Below, piece by piece: positions 9,501 through 16,609 of a stretch of DNA of 35,425 bases. The notes beneath the pieces were generated by a model that saw only the letters and a list, made by a program, of their open reading frames with translations, made no database searches and was not told the DNA's origin. Position 1 is the stretch's first letter. Every line of letters begins with the position of its first letter. Origin of the DNA: a virus; the IMG/VR virus record IMGVR_UViG_3300029309_000130, positions 1 to 35,425 of that record; one strand, 5' to 3'. The translations under genes and the position numbers were made by a program.

Positions 9501-9908
9501 AGTTACGGGAGCAGAGGTCGTTACCTCAACTCCAACACCAGTAGGTGATCTACTTTCAGCAGGAATACCACTCATTGCTGTTTGGTTTGACGTTCCAAAT
9601 TTAGACTTAAAAACTACATCTTTAAAATTAAAATCAATATCAGCAGGATCAGCACTTGTAGCGTCAGCAGCAAGTATTGGAGTGTCATCAAGAAATACAT
9701 CTTTTAAACTTGCATTATCGTATGCAGTTGTTCCTTTTGTAAGTCCTTCTTTTGATGCAGTAGCAAACCCTTCTATTTCTCCTTCAGATATTAAATCTTG
9801 AACTGTAGCAAAACTTCTACTATGTAAAGTATCAGGAGCACGATAAGGAGGTGGGGGTGGTTTTGGTGGTCCTCCAGATCCTCTAATAAGTTTAGTTTCG
9901 TCTGTCAT
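6546..9908 (-). CDS. J: Tail tip / host-specificity protein, lambda gpJ family
   Basis: The 1120-residue product is collinear with the N-terminal two thirds of lambda J: ISEGEIEGF near residue 40, an RAGxx-like beta domain, SKQFNRIPTRKYRIRGVKVR, CLLDLLTNTRYGLGDH, GVMRCMPIW and AFACTSRNQAARLAR, all close to J landmarks. After about residue 680 come fibronectin-III-like domains (PSNLTITEQTV, PEDVSGLTIEP). The final roughly 250 residues replace the receptor-binding end and are not recognisable. A Pro-rich start (GGPPKPPPPPYRAP) is usual. It starts four bases inside the end of gene I (ATGA). It should form the central tail tip trimer and contact the receptor. Confidence 0.92.
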   Translation of the reverse strand: MTDETKLIRGSGGPPKPPPPPYRAPDTLHSRSFATVQDLISEGEIEGFATASKEGLTKGTTAYDNASLKDVFLDDTPILAADATSADPADIDFNFKDVVFKSKFGTSNQTAMSGIPAESRSPTGVGVEVTTSAPVTRQVTNTDVDAIIVTLTWPQIQVAEDDGDIRGDTVEYKIQVQYNSGGFTDIISTSVSGRTADAYARDHRINITGDFPVDVRVVRVTADSTDAARVNAFQFTSLQEVIDNSSTYANSAYVALRLDSKQFNRIPTRKYRIRGVKVRIPGAGASSSGTPTVDNGTGRIVYPSGYIFNGVMGAAVYTNCPAMCLLDLLTNTRYGLGDHVTDSNLDLFSFVAASKYANELVDDGTGSGATEARFSCNVNIQSPKEAFAAINDLAGVMRCMPIWSAGSITISQDKETSASYLFNLANVGEGGFAYSGSSLKTRHSVVSVSYFNMDSKEVDFEVVEDATAISKLGTIIKQVKAFACTSRNQAARLARAILFAEQNESETVTFSASIDSGIVVRPGSVIEINDPVRAGARRGGRVVAATTTTITIDAVEQTNFPASTISVILSDGTVEVGSISNVVGAVVTVNSVTKPDGTTASAFSSAPNTNAPYLLSSTSLQTQLFRVIQVEEQDDINYVITALSYVEGKYAFIENGTSLPTRTISILNAPALPPSNLTITEQTVVINNIARSKLIIDWQPVLGVTQYLVNYKLENGNYISQVVFSSDFEILDTAKGNYTVQVFSYNSVGQLSSNFTETSIIALGKTAIPEDVSGLTIEPINEQFVRLRFTQAVATDVLHGGRVYVRHTNQTGGSASFQSAQDVIEAVAGNATDVIAPALAGTYLLKFQDDGGRFSANPASVALSLVDILDSITVKTDREDTDGTPFNGTKSNVVYDSTLGGLKLIDPSANASGTYDFVDTLDLGATFSLVLKRHFQGVGFYVGDQFDNRTDNIDTWTDFDGTVANDVNAKISVRTTTDNPSSSPTYGSFNDFANGTFKGRGFQFRININTADVAQNMNLQQAGYTATMPSRTEQSAVIASGAGAKAVTFTAPFFVGTSGLGNLNSFLPSVNISPQNMASGDYFELSSISGTGFTVHFKNSSNASIDRNFTYSAVGFGKGG

Positions 9909-10525
9909 GCCTCTACCTGATTAGTGTCAATCGCTGCACTTATTACAACACTTCCTGTAAATATTTCACCATACACTATTGGTACAGGTGTGCCAGCCCT
10001 TGATGTATTTTGCACTCCACTAAAGTTAAAAGATAACTGTGGATCTTCTTCAGAATTAAATTTTTGTGGTTCTGGCAATGGAAATAACATTTCGCTAACA
10101 CCCGTCAGTAAAAGACCAATACCAATGTTTCCTAACATCGCAGCAAAACTAAATTTTCCTGCCATAGCTCCTGCACCCGCAAAACCAAAACCTCCCCCTG
10201 CCATAAATCCTGCTCCTGGTGCTGCTATTGCAACACCTATAAGAACTGCTCCTAATAAAACTTTTCCTAAACCTCTTCCAGCACCACTAATCATAGGGAT
10301 AAAATGTATATCCTCTCTACCTATTGGATAACCTATTTCGTTTTTATCAATGTCATAATTACCAACTTTTATTTGATAATATTTTGGACTCATATAAGAT
10401 TCTATACCTGGAAAGTTATGTATTAAAAAACTTACAGCTTTACCTACTGTATCTACCTTTACCTCGAACTCTTTATGTCCGACAAATTTAGCTAACTCAC
10501 CGTATAGTTTTACTTTACGAAGCAT
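9905..10525 (-). CDS. I: Tail tip assembly protein, lambda gpI family
   Basis: The 206-residue protein begins with a ubiquitin-like fold region (KLYGELAKFVGHKEFEVKVD, AVSFLIHNFPGIESYM) and continues into a long Gly/Ala-rich hydrophobic stretch (about residues 82-140). It ends with a C-terminal segment PVPIVYGEIFTGSVVISAAI. This order and length match lambda I. In the lambda pathway I works with K, L and J in assembling the tail-tip initiator and is not clearly part of the finished virion. Its gene lies between K and J and overlaps both. Confidence 0.85.
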   Translation of the reverse strand: MLRKVKLYGELAKFVGHKEFEVKVDTVGKAVSFLIHNFPGIESYMSPKYYQIKVGNYDIDKNEIGYPIGREDIHFIPMISGAGRGLGKVLLGAVLIGVAIAAPGAGFMAGGGFGFAGAGAMAGKFSFAAMLGNIGIGLLLTGVSEMLFPLPEPQKFNSEEDPQLSFNFSGVQNTSRAGTPVPIVYGEIFTGSVVISAAIDTNQVEA

Positions 10526-11216
10526 AACGATACCTCTTTCCTGTACATTTTAACAGCCATTCAGAGTAGGGCTCTCTACAAGATAGTCTATCGGTTAAAT
10601 GATGAATAACATCACCCTCAAAAAATAATGCTACATGATTTAAGGTTGGGTGCAAAATGCTCATAAGTAATACATCTCCATCTTGTAATTTTTCCTCTGG
10701 CCTAAGTTCTCTAAAATTGGTTCGCCAAGCACAAGCCTCAAACAAAGGTTTATTATTAAATTCTTCTAATGTTATAGGTCTTTCCCAATCTCTTAATTCA
10801 ATATTCTTTTCTTCTTTATACCAATCTCTAACTAAACTCCAGCAATCAGTAATACCCCATACCCATTGACGGCCCAATAGAGGTGGTTTATATCCACATG
10901 GTTCTAAATATGCCCACTTCTCTGTTTTTGGGTTTACTATATACCACGGTAAGTTACTATCTTCACAGCTAATCTTATCTGCCTGACTAGGAGTTGGAGG
11001 TGTTATGGGGTGGCTATGAATAACACCAACTATTTCCCCTGTATTGTCTGCCTTTACATAATCTTCTGGGTCGATAATAAAACATTGATGCTCTGTCATG
11101 GAAAGATTACGACAAGGGTAATAACGTTCTTTACCTTTTACATTCAAAAGTAACCCACAAGATTCTTTAGGATCTTCCTTTTGGGCATGAAGTAGTGCTT
11201 TAGATTTCCAGTTCAT
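10515..11216 (-). CDS. K: Tail tip assembly protein, lambda gpK family (JAMM + NlpC/P60)
   Basis: Two enzymatic domains are visible. The N-terminal JAMM/MPN domain has E18, then H67-S-H69-P and S77-Q-A-D80, the full zinc-ligand set. The C-terminal NlpC/P60-type domain has ITDC125WSLVRDW, H194-VALFF and a second histidine pair near 205-206, consistent with a Cys-His peptidase. The 233-residue length is near lambda K. These proteins are thought to be needed for tail-tip assembly and may cut peptidoglycan at entry. The gene overlaps L by four bases and I by eleven. Catalytic residues look intact, so activity is likely. Confidence 0.92.
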   Translation of the reverse strand: MNWKSKALLHAQKEDPKESCGLLLNVKGKERYYPCRNLSMTEHQCFIIDPEDYVKADNTGEIVGVIHSHPITPPTPSQADKISCEDSNLPWYIVNPKTEKWAYLEPCGYKPPLLGRQWVWGITDCWSLVRDWYKEEKNIELRDWERPITLEEFNNKPLFEACAWRTNFRELRPEEKLQDGDVLLMSILHPTLNHVALFFEGDVIHHLTDRLSCREPYSEWLLKCTGKRYRYAS

Positions 11217-11788
11217 TGAACAAATGTACCAATAGAGGGAAATATCGACCTAGTGCATTGACGTTTAGGAATCCTTACTCCAGCTAAATCTGTAGGAGCA
11301 GCAAGTTCAAATTCAACAATTTCTCTAGTCTCTGTTGATTTGCGATCAATCGAATATATTTCTTGAGGAAACTCTGCATTTGGATCGGCAGTTGTATTTG
11401 TTCCATCAGCAAAATTAACAGCATCTAAAAATTTAGCCAATGTTCTAATTCTTGTAACTGTAGCTCCTGTTAAATCATTACCTGTTGTTTCTTCATTAAC
11501 AGATAAAAGTATCGCTGAAATTAATCCTGTAGCATTACTAATTGATATTTTGGGTCTAGGTAACTGTCCTTTTTGAAATGCAAAACCTGTTGCTTGTACT
11601 GGAAATCTTAAATACTCATTACCAGCCCAAACTATTTTTCCGTTTGCATTGAGATTACTTCCAGCATGAAATCTATAGATAGTATTTTCACCATGTAAAT
11701 TGCTATCTAATTGCAATACAAATAATTCAATGATTGCTGATGGATTGATAGATTGTAAATTACTAAATACTGCTGAATTAACTGACAT
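11213..11788 (-). CDS. L: Minor tail protein, lambda gpL family, shortened
   Basis: The N-terminal 190 residues follow lambda L: SINPSAIIELFVLQLDS, YRFHAGSNLNANGKIVWAGN, RFPVQATGFAFQKGQLPRPK, ISNATGLISAI and VEFELAAPTDLAGVRIPKRQ. Lambda L continues into a Cys-rich C-terminal region reported to hold an iron-sulphur cluster. Here the protein ends soon after IPKRQCTRSIF and keeps one cysteine, so that cluster cannot form. The gene lies between M and K, as in lambda, with a four-base overlap. Role: part of the tail tip between the tube and J. Confidence 0.88.
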   Translation of the reverse strand: MSVNSAVFSNLQSINPSAIIELFVLQLDSNLHGENTIYRFHAGSNLNANGKIVWAGNEYLRFPVQATGFAFQKGQLPRPKISISNATGLISAILLSVNEETTGNDLTGATVTRIRTLAKFLDAVNFADGTNTTADPNAEFPQEIYSIDRKSTETREIVEFELAAPTDLAGVRIPKRQCTRSIFPSIGTFVQ

Positions 11789-12153
11789 TATGATGCTGGT
11801 TCAAATACTTGCCTAAAAGTTGCTCGAATTGTAGCCCTATTTTTAAATGGTATTGATTTATTCCATTGTTCACAAACAAACTTGAAAGAAGAAGAGGTTT
11901 CTCCAGGTAAATAATCTGCGGGAAAGTCAAAACTATCACTATCGTTTGCTCTGTCATCTAAAAATGTTTCTATAGTATCTGCTTCTGTTTCTGAAACTTC
12001 ATAAGTAAAATTAAATATTTTTGGGTTTTGATGTTGAGCAAGACCAAATAAGATTCTATGCTCATACCCATCAGCAAAACGAACTATTCTAGTAAATGGT
12101 TCAGACCTTTTCTGTTGTCCGTATGTAGGTTTTATTGAGGGAAACGTAGCCAT
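11788..12153 (-). CDS. M: Minor tail protein, lambda gpM family
   Basis: The 121-residue protein shows the M signature: a QQKRSEPFTRIVRFADGYEH segment near residues 14-33, NFTYEVSETEADTIETFLDD, the FDFPADYLPGE loop and the final WNKSIPFKNRATIRATFRQV. The start ATG overlaps the tape-measure stop (TAATG). M is an early component of the tail-tip complex, joining the tape-measure end to L. Order tape measure-M-L-K-I-J is exactly lambda order. Confidence 0.88.
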   Translation of the reverse strand: MATFPSIKPTYGQQKRSEPFTRIVRFADGYEHRILFGLAQHQNPKIFNFTYEVSETEADTIETFLDDRANDSDSFDFPADYLPGETSSSFKFVCEQWNKSIPFKNRATIRATFRQVFEPAS

Positions 12154-14060
12154 TATGCAAGTATTCCTCCAGGTCGTTTCTGTTGTATTAGTTCAGATTG
12201 TACCGCAGCCGAGATAAGACGGCCAAGTTCTCTTCCCTGCTCTTCATCTCCTTCAACAGCAGAACCAGAAGCATCTACATTTACCACTACACTTGTAGAA
12301 CCGCCAAGTGCATGGTTTGGAGTTACAAAACCAGAACTGGCTGGTGTAAATAATTCTGGTCCACGCTCTCCTACAAGTGAAGGCTTACCTCCTGGAATAC
12401 GACCACCATTTGCTGCTACCATGATTGGAGATGGAGGTAATGGATTAGTTTTATTGTTTCCACCAAATATTCCACCAAGTCCACCTAGTATCGAACCAAA
12501 TAATCCTCCTCCTCCTAATGTGCCTTGCATATTTCCAAATAGTGCCATGTTAAATGCAGCATCTATAAGTTTATTTAATACATTATTCAGCATATCGTTT
12601 AATGTAGATGTGCCACGAATCATGCCTTGTATTCCGTCTGCTATATCTGTAGCTATTGATTGAGACATTCTTTCAAACGCTGCTGCTGTCTGTTCCGCTA
12701 ATTTTCTTTCCTTTTCTAAAGTTTGTATTCTTTGTAGCTTTCTTCTTATTGCATCTTCATCTTTTATCTCTCCTTCTTCTTTCATTTCAGCAATTTGTTT
12801 TTCTATTTCAAATTCCTCGGAGGTCATAGTTAAACTACGCTCCAGCATTTCTATTTCTTTGTCTAAATTTTTAACCCTAGCTTTTTGGATTGCTTCGATC
12901 ATTGCATCGGCCTCGGCTTCGCTATCTTTTAAATTAATTTTTTTCTGTAACGCTACAATTTCATCTTCTAAAAGTTTTTTTGCGTCTTGTACATCTTTGA
13001 TACTTGGCAAACCAAACAAACCTGATCCCTTGTCTTTACCTAAAATGTCTATTGCGAGATCACCTCTGGCCTTATCACTTAAAGCATCTTTACCAAAAAT
13101 AGTAGTTAGGTTTTTTCTTTTTTGTACTAAATCATTTAATTTTCTACCTTCTTCTGTGTCTAAAGTACTGCCAGAAGCCTCGGCTTGACCTATTAAAGCA
13201 GACCTTTCAACAGTACTAGCAATAAGTTGTAAAATACCAGAATTTTGTATGAAGTTAGCCATTGAGTTTTTCATCAATGTCATAACTTTTGTAAAGTTGT
13301 TTCCTAGTTCTGTCACTTCCTGACCGAACTTAGTCATATTATCTACACCACCTTGTCCGATTAGATTTATCATTTTTTGTCTCGCTAACTCGAAAGCTGC
13401 CTCCTCATCTCCTAATTTTGTAAGTACTGCAATTTGTTTTTCGAATTCAGTTCCAGTTACTCCTAATGCTGCGGTAAGTGCCTCTACATTTTTAGTCGCT
13501 GGATCGAGTGCCTGACCTAATTTCGCTGCTTCTACACCAAGTTGTTGTAGTGGTGTTGCAATAGAGGTAGCTGCTAAACCTCCTGCAAAACCTCCCATCT
13601 GACCACCAAATAATGACCCTAATCCACCACCTAATGCACCAGCAGCACCGATTAGCGGTCCTTGTCCAAATAACAGAGGAAATGCACCAGAAATAATTGC
13701 ACTACTAGCAGCACCAGCAAAACGATTTCCTCCTCCAGTACCAGTTCCTCCTGTTCTTCTGCCACCGCCTCCACCTCCACCACGAGGTTTATTTGTTAAA
13801 TTTATTCTTCTTTTTTCAACTTCTAAAGCCTGTTTGTCTACTTTTACCTGATCTTGTTTTCTTTTTAATACTTTTTGCTCTAATGCAAGCCTTTGGCCTG
13901 TCATTTTTATTTTATGCTGTTCATTACGAAGTACAGTTCTACTTGCTCTTCCACCTTGAGCTAATTTATTTAACTTCGATATACGCTTTTCAAGATTATT
14001 TAGCTGCTTATTAACAGTCCTGGTATTCAGTTTTATATTAACTTCGTAATTAGATGCCAC
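12153..14060 (-). CDS. H: Tape measure protein (635 aa), GTG start
   Basis: A coiled-coil N-terminus (NIKLNTRTVNKQLNNLEKRI) is followed by a Gly-rich patch, then a hydrophobic Gly/Ala region (GAFPLLFGQGPLIGAAGALG) around residues 125-165. Long charged helices follow (residues 365-480), and a C-terminal part carries GGRIPGGKPSLVGERGPELF, the usual tape-measure ending. The start is GTG at 14060. At about 0.15 nm per residue, the tail would be near 95 nm. It follows the G/T chaperones by 27 bases. It determines tail length and is expected to enter or contact the host envelope at DNA ejection. Confidence 0.92.
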   Translation of the reverse strand: MASNYEVNIKLNTRTVNKQLNNLEKRISKLNKLAQGGRASRTVLRNEQHKIKMTGQRLALEQKVLKRKQDQVKVDKQALEVEKRRINLTNKPRGGGGGGGRRTGGTGTGGGNRFAGAASSAIISGAFPLLFGQGPLIGAAGALGGGLGSLFGGQMGGFAGGLAATSIATPLQQLGVEAAKLGQALDPATKNVEALTAALGVTGTEFEKQIAVLTKLGDEEAAFELARQKMINLIGQGGVDNMTKFGQEVTELGNNFTKVMTLMKNSMANFIQNSGILQLIASTVERSALIGQAEASGSTLDTEEGRKLNDLVQKRKNLTTIFGKDALSDKARGDLAIDILGKDKGSGLFGLPSIKDVQDAKKLLEDEIVALQKKINLKDSEAEADAMIEAIQKARVKNLDKEIEMLERSLTMTSEEFEIEKQIAEMKEEGEIKDEDAIRRKLQRIQTLEKERKLAEQTAAAFERMSQSIATDIADGIQGMIRGTSTLNDMLNNVLNKLIDAAFNMALFGNMQGTLGGGGLFGSILGGLGGIFGGNNKTNPLPPSPIMVAANGGRIPGGKPSLVGERGPELFTPASSGFVTPNHALGGSTSVVVNVDASGSAVEGDEEQGRELGRLISAAVQSELIQQKRPGGILA

Positions 14061-14087
14061 TAATCTCGATAAAACATTACATTTAGT

Positions 14088-14288
14088 TTAGCGTACCTTA
14101 CGATATTGAGCTTTCTTTTTCATATCTTCATACGCTTTTTCTTCCCTCTCTCCTTTCAACGTAAAATATGCGTTCCAGGCATACAGTTCCTCTATGGTCA
14201 TGTTCTTTTGTAAATGACCTAAAGTAATCCCTAAAGTTTCTGCAACAAAAAATTGTAAATATAAATAGTTGTCTTTATCAAGTTGTGC
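14088..14288 (-). CDS. T: Tail chaperone T part, made by frameshift from G
   Basis: This frame has no start of its own before a stop (TAA at 14294-14292) and becomes open only after the A5 run at 14293-14289. Reading on from GCA at 14288 gives 66 codons with LYLQFFVAETLGITLGHLQK, MTIEELYAWNAYFTLKGERE and a basic end. The EELxxWxAYFxL pattern is the hallmark of the lambda T-like half of G-T chaperones. Position between G and tape measure is canonical. The fusion G-T would be about 186 residues. It is too short and unstarted to appear as an independent gene. Confidence 0.85.
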   Translation of the reverse strand, partial: AQLDKDNYLYLQFFVAETLGITLGHLQKNMTIEELYAWNAYFTLKGEREEKAYEDMKKKAQYRKVR

Positions 14289-14649
14289 TTTTTACGGCAT
14301 CAGGGGTTGCCTCCTCGCCCACCTCCTGCATTTTTGTCATAAGTTCCAAAAGTACAGCTAAAGGTATTTCTCTTCTTAAACTTGCCTTATCTGCTTCAGC
14401 AAACAGTTTTTTTCCATCTTGATCTTCAGCTTTATTGATTATTACCTGGAGTGCAAAATCTAAATTACCCTCTTCCTGTCCTTTGTTAGCTCTCATTAGA
14501 GTAGCATTTATGGAGTCTCTATCTGCAATAGTTAAAGGTGTCCAATACACTTTTAAAATTAGCTCTCCATTTTTATAAATGGGATAACTACTCTTTTCGT
14601 TTATGCTAAATGCTTTTCTTAGCTTGTCAATTGCTCTATCTGTAGGCAT
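14278..14649 (-). CDS. G: Tail assembly chaperone, lambda gpG type
   Basis: The 123-residue protein has DRAIDKLRKAFSINEKSSYP, the strand ELILKVYWTPLTIADRDSIN and a helical C-terminal half, as in tail chaperones with an N-terminal beta region binding the tape measure. It ends VKSTT just after the frameshift site GTA-AAA-AGC. Lying immediately before the tape-measure gene, it should coat the tape measure and recruit tube subunits through the T domain of the shifted form. Start ATG is at 14649, preceded by a TATAGT-type promoter. Confidence 0.88.
   Translation of the reverse strand: MPTDRAIDKLRKAFSINEKSSYPIYKNGELILKVYWTPLTIADRDSINATLMRANKGQEEGNLDFALQVIINKAEDQDGKKLFAEADKASLRREIPLAVLLELMTKMQEVGEEATPDAVKSTT
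14287..14295 (-). promoter_or_regulatory. Programmed frameshift site GTAAAAAGC (+1 or -2)
   Basis: In the G frame the codons are GTA-AAA-AGC. The T frame is closed by TAA just upstream and G by TGA at 14278, so the shift must occur within about five codons. In that interval, moving tRNA-Lys one base forward on AAAAA re-pairs perfectly and continues with GCA into T. A -1 shift runs into a stop after about 17 codons, so the functional shift is +1 (equivalently -2). Confidence 0.8.
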
Positions 14650-14691
14650 ACAAAATAAATTAGTATATTCATCTACTATACTACTACTTTA
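14650..14691 (-). promoter_or_regulatory. Probable late promoter, TATAGT -10 with AGTAGA-type extension
   Basis: The minus strand reads AGTATAGTAGATGAATATAC about 30 bases before the G start. The same string with few changes (TACAATAGTAGATAAATATA) precedes the gene at 18826. No good -35 is seen at 17 bases, so it would be an extended or activator-dependent -10 promoter. Confidence 0.45.
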
Positions 14692-15180
14692 TTACCTAAA
14701 GCCAACCTTTTTGAACGCTAATGCTATATCTTTGTTGATAAGACCACCTTTCGTATAGATATTGTACCAGTTTGGTCCTCCTGTAGCGGTTAAACTAAAA
14801 TCCTCCCCATGTTTTGCATAAGTAACAGGTTCTCCCTTTAAATTAGGTCTTGTTTGTCCTGGTGCGTTTATTGCAAAGCCAGCATACTTAGCTCGGTTTC
14901 CAATAAATAAATCTTGATTTAGCGTTACATTCGGTACTCTAGGATTTTTTATCTGCCTGGCTGTAGGGTCAGGAATCAAATAATGTTTAAAGTCTGGTTT
15001 TCTTTTCTTGGTTGCCTGTACAGGACTTTTTGATACTATCCAGTTTTCTCCAAATGTTCCTGTCCACCACGGACCTTTTTCAATTAAAGAACGAGTTACT
15101 GTTTTCGCAACCTCTTTCCTTCCCTTAGTTATTGCCTTTCCTAAGTCCTTAGTAAAATGTTTTTTAAAATCTTTAGGCAT
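14692..15180 (-). CDS. Tail completion / head-tail connector protein (lambda Z / HK97 gp10-like)
   Basis: The N-terminal helix (FKKHFTKDLGKAITKGRKEV) followed by VTRSLIEKGPWWTGTFGENW is the pattern of gp10-like proteins, where a helix precedes a beta domain with (S/T)PWxTG. A later part has AKYAGFAINAPGQTRPNLKG and the C-terminal TKGGLINKDIALAFKKVGFR. It sits between the tail terminator and the chaperones, where lambda Z-like proteins lie. Likely role: completing the tail so that it binds heads. It overlaps the U-like gene by eight bases. Confidence 0.72.
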   Translation of the reverse strand: MPKDFKKHFTKDLGKAITKGRKEVAKTVTRSLIEKGPWWTGTFGENWIVSKSPVQATKKRKPDFKHYLIPDPTARQIKNPRVPNVTLNQDLFIGNRAKYAGFAINAPGQTRPNLKGEPVTYAKHGEDFSLTATGGPNWYNIYTKGGLINKDIALAFKKVGFR

Positions 15181-15601
15181 TAGCAGTGAAGTCGCAGCTT
15201 ACAACAGATAGATAATGACTGTCCTCTTCAACATTTACAGAAGTTGGTCCTTCAATTTGTAGTACTCTTGGACTTACGGAAAATGTATCTGTGTAAGTAG
15301 AAGCGTTAACAGAAGTAAGACCTGTAATAACTGTCTCAGCTATAGCAGATGCCTCCGCACTTCCCTTATGTGGTGGAGTCATAATTCCACATCTTATAGA
15401 TCCAGAATAATAAGTTTGTGCTGCTCCTTGTGTTTGGGTAGTGGATTGTCCAAAATCTAAACTTACCATCACATACTTTTTATTCTTCCCTGGAGTAGTT
15501 AGTGGCATATTGTCAAATATTACCAAAACAGTAGGATCTGCGTCCGTTACCGCATCTAGTATTGCGGTTTCAAATGCTGCTCGTGCGTTTACTAAACTCA
15601 T
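15173..15601 (-). CDS. Tail terminator protein (lambda gpU-like)
   Basis: The 142 residues start with a helix (LVNARAAFETAILDAVTDAD) leading to PTVLVIFDNMPLTTPGKNKK and YVMVSLDFGQSTTQ. They continue with a SIRCGIMTPPHKGSAEASAI strand-helix unit and end in RVLQIEGPTSVNV and HYLSVVSCDFTA. This alpha/beta order is that of DUF4128/gpU tail terminators, which form a hexameric ring stopping tube growth. The neighbours on both sides are connector genes. Stop and start overlap the neighbouring genes. Confidence 0.78.
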   Translation of the reverse strand: MSLVNARAAFETAILDAVTDADPTVLVIFDNMPLTTPGKNKKYVMVSLDFGQSTTQTQGAAQTYYSGSIRCGIMTPPHKGSAEASAIAETVITGLTSVNASTYTDTFSVSPRVLQIEGPTSVNVEEDSHYLSVVSCDFTANA

Positions 15602-15984
15602 TAGAAAATAACGTCAACTCTGAATAAATATTCCTGACCTCCTTTTAAGGTAAGAATATTTGTTATCTTACAACCTCTGCTAGATCCAGAAAAAGTAAGA
15701 GTAATATCATCTTGCAATAAAGGTTGATTGTCTCCTATCAAGTCAGGTGTTATGTATAGCCTTGCCACGTTTTCTTGAAAACCTGTTTCTTCTGTTGATC
15801 TAACAAACTCAATAGGAACTTTTATCGTATAGTTTGTATCTACTGTTATGTATTCTCCAGTTGCATTGTTATAACTTGATACTCCTTTTCTTGTGTAGAC
15901 AATAGTTGTATCTAAAGAATCACCAAGTTGAGCAACAACCTGTTTCGCAATGTTTTTTAGTGCTGTATCTAGTTGTCCTGCCAT
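15601..15984 (-). CDS. Head-tail joining / head closure protein
   Basis: The 127-residue protein has an N-terminal helix (LDTALKNIAKQVVAQLGDSL) and then a beta-barrel-like series: TIVYTRKGVSSYNNATGEYI, YTIKVPIEFVRSTE, VARLYITPDL and DDITLTFSGSSRGCKITNIL. The size and fold pattern fit head closure proteins of the HK97 gp7/SPP1 gp16 class. Its position, directly after the gp6-like adaptor and before the terminator, fits this. Sequence evidence for a specific family is modest. Confidence 0.62.
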   Translation of the reverse strand: MAGQLDTALKNIAKQVVAQLGDSLDTTIVYTRKGVSSYNNATGEYITVDTNYTIKVPIEFVRSTEETGFQENVARLYITPDLIGDNQPLLQDDITLTFSGSSRGCKITNILTLKGGQEYLFRVDVIF

Positions 15985-16514
15985 TAGCCTCTAACCGCCC
16001 TTAGTTGGAAAGTTCCTGCTCCACCTAGAATATACGCTCCAAGATAACTTTGTAACCACGGATAAACGTCAAGAATATTATTTATTGATCCCGTTCCCTG
16101 GCTATCAGTATTGTATTTAACCTCAATATCTCCTAATTTTACCTCAGAAAAATTACCATCTTTACCTGTAGTACCAGTTATAGCTCCCGTATCATTTGCC
16201 AATGCCCTAGCTAGTTCATATTGTGCATACTTAATATTGTTTGGAATAGTTGAACAACTCAATTCGACTCTATCTACTTGATAGTTTGTTCTAGGAAATT
16301 TTAATGCTTGGTTTTCGTCACATCTATCACCTTGAAATACGAAACTATCAATCCATCTTGTTGCCGATATTAATGCTCTATTCTTTTGATCGTCTGTTTT
16401 ATCTGTCCAGGTAGAAGAGTCTGGCACTGTCTCAAAATAACTATTAGCTTCTGTCAACGTGACATAACTATTAGCAGTTTCACTTTTTAAAGTTGCAATT
16501 ATGGTAGCTGCCAC
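15984..16514 (-). CDS. Head-tail adaptor (DnaT-like / gp6-like), GTG start
   Basis: The 176 residues contain SYVTLTEANSYFETVPDSST, then helices DDQKNRALISATRWIDSFVF, a basic loop ALKFPRTNYQVD and NNIKYAQYELARALAND. This matches the helical family often annotated as DnaT-like in phages, which is the neck adaptor of the HK97 gp6 class. The C-terminal part (LGDIEVKYNTDSQGTGSINN) contains the typical hairpin. It starts at GTG 16514, after the terminator and a TACAAT -10 element behind the capsid gene. Confidence 0.75.
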   Translation of the reverse strand: MAATIIATLKSETANSYVTLTEANSYFETVPDSSTWTDKTDDQKNRALISATRWIDSFVFQGDRCDENQALKFPRTNYQVDRVELSCSTIPNNIKYAQYELARALANDTGAITGTTGKDGNFSEVKLGDIEVKYNTDSQGTGSINNILDVYPWLQSYLGAYILGGAGTFQLRAVRG

Positions 16515-16536
16515 GATTGTTAAAGTAATTTAGTTT

Positions 16537-16551
16537 TATTGTAGCGTAAAG
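16537..16551 (-). promoter_or_regulatory. Putative minus-strand promoter -10 (TACAAT) after the capsid terminator
   Basis: The minus strand reads CTTTACGCTACAATA immediately behind the capsid terminator and some 25 bases before the GTG of the neck adaptor. TTGGTG, 17 bases upstream, is a weak -35. A related string (TACGCTAAACTAAA) lies before the tape-measure gene. The arrangement would restart transcription for connector and tail genes. Confidence 0.4.
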
Positions 16552-16580
16552 AAAAAACCCCACCAATATTCGGTGAGGTT
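16552..16580 (-). terminator. Intrinsic terminator after the major capsid gene
   Basis: On the minus strand a 9-bp stem (AACCTCACC with GGTGGGGTT, one U-G wobble, 7-base loop) is followed at once by TTTTTTC. It lies 30 bases past the capsid stop. It would separate abundant capsid mRNA from connector and tail genes. Confidence 0.8.
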
Positions 16581-16609
16581 TATTGACTACAAATTAATCT
16601 TAATAAAAA

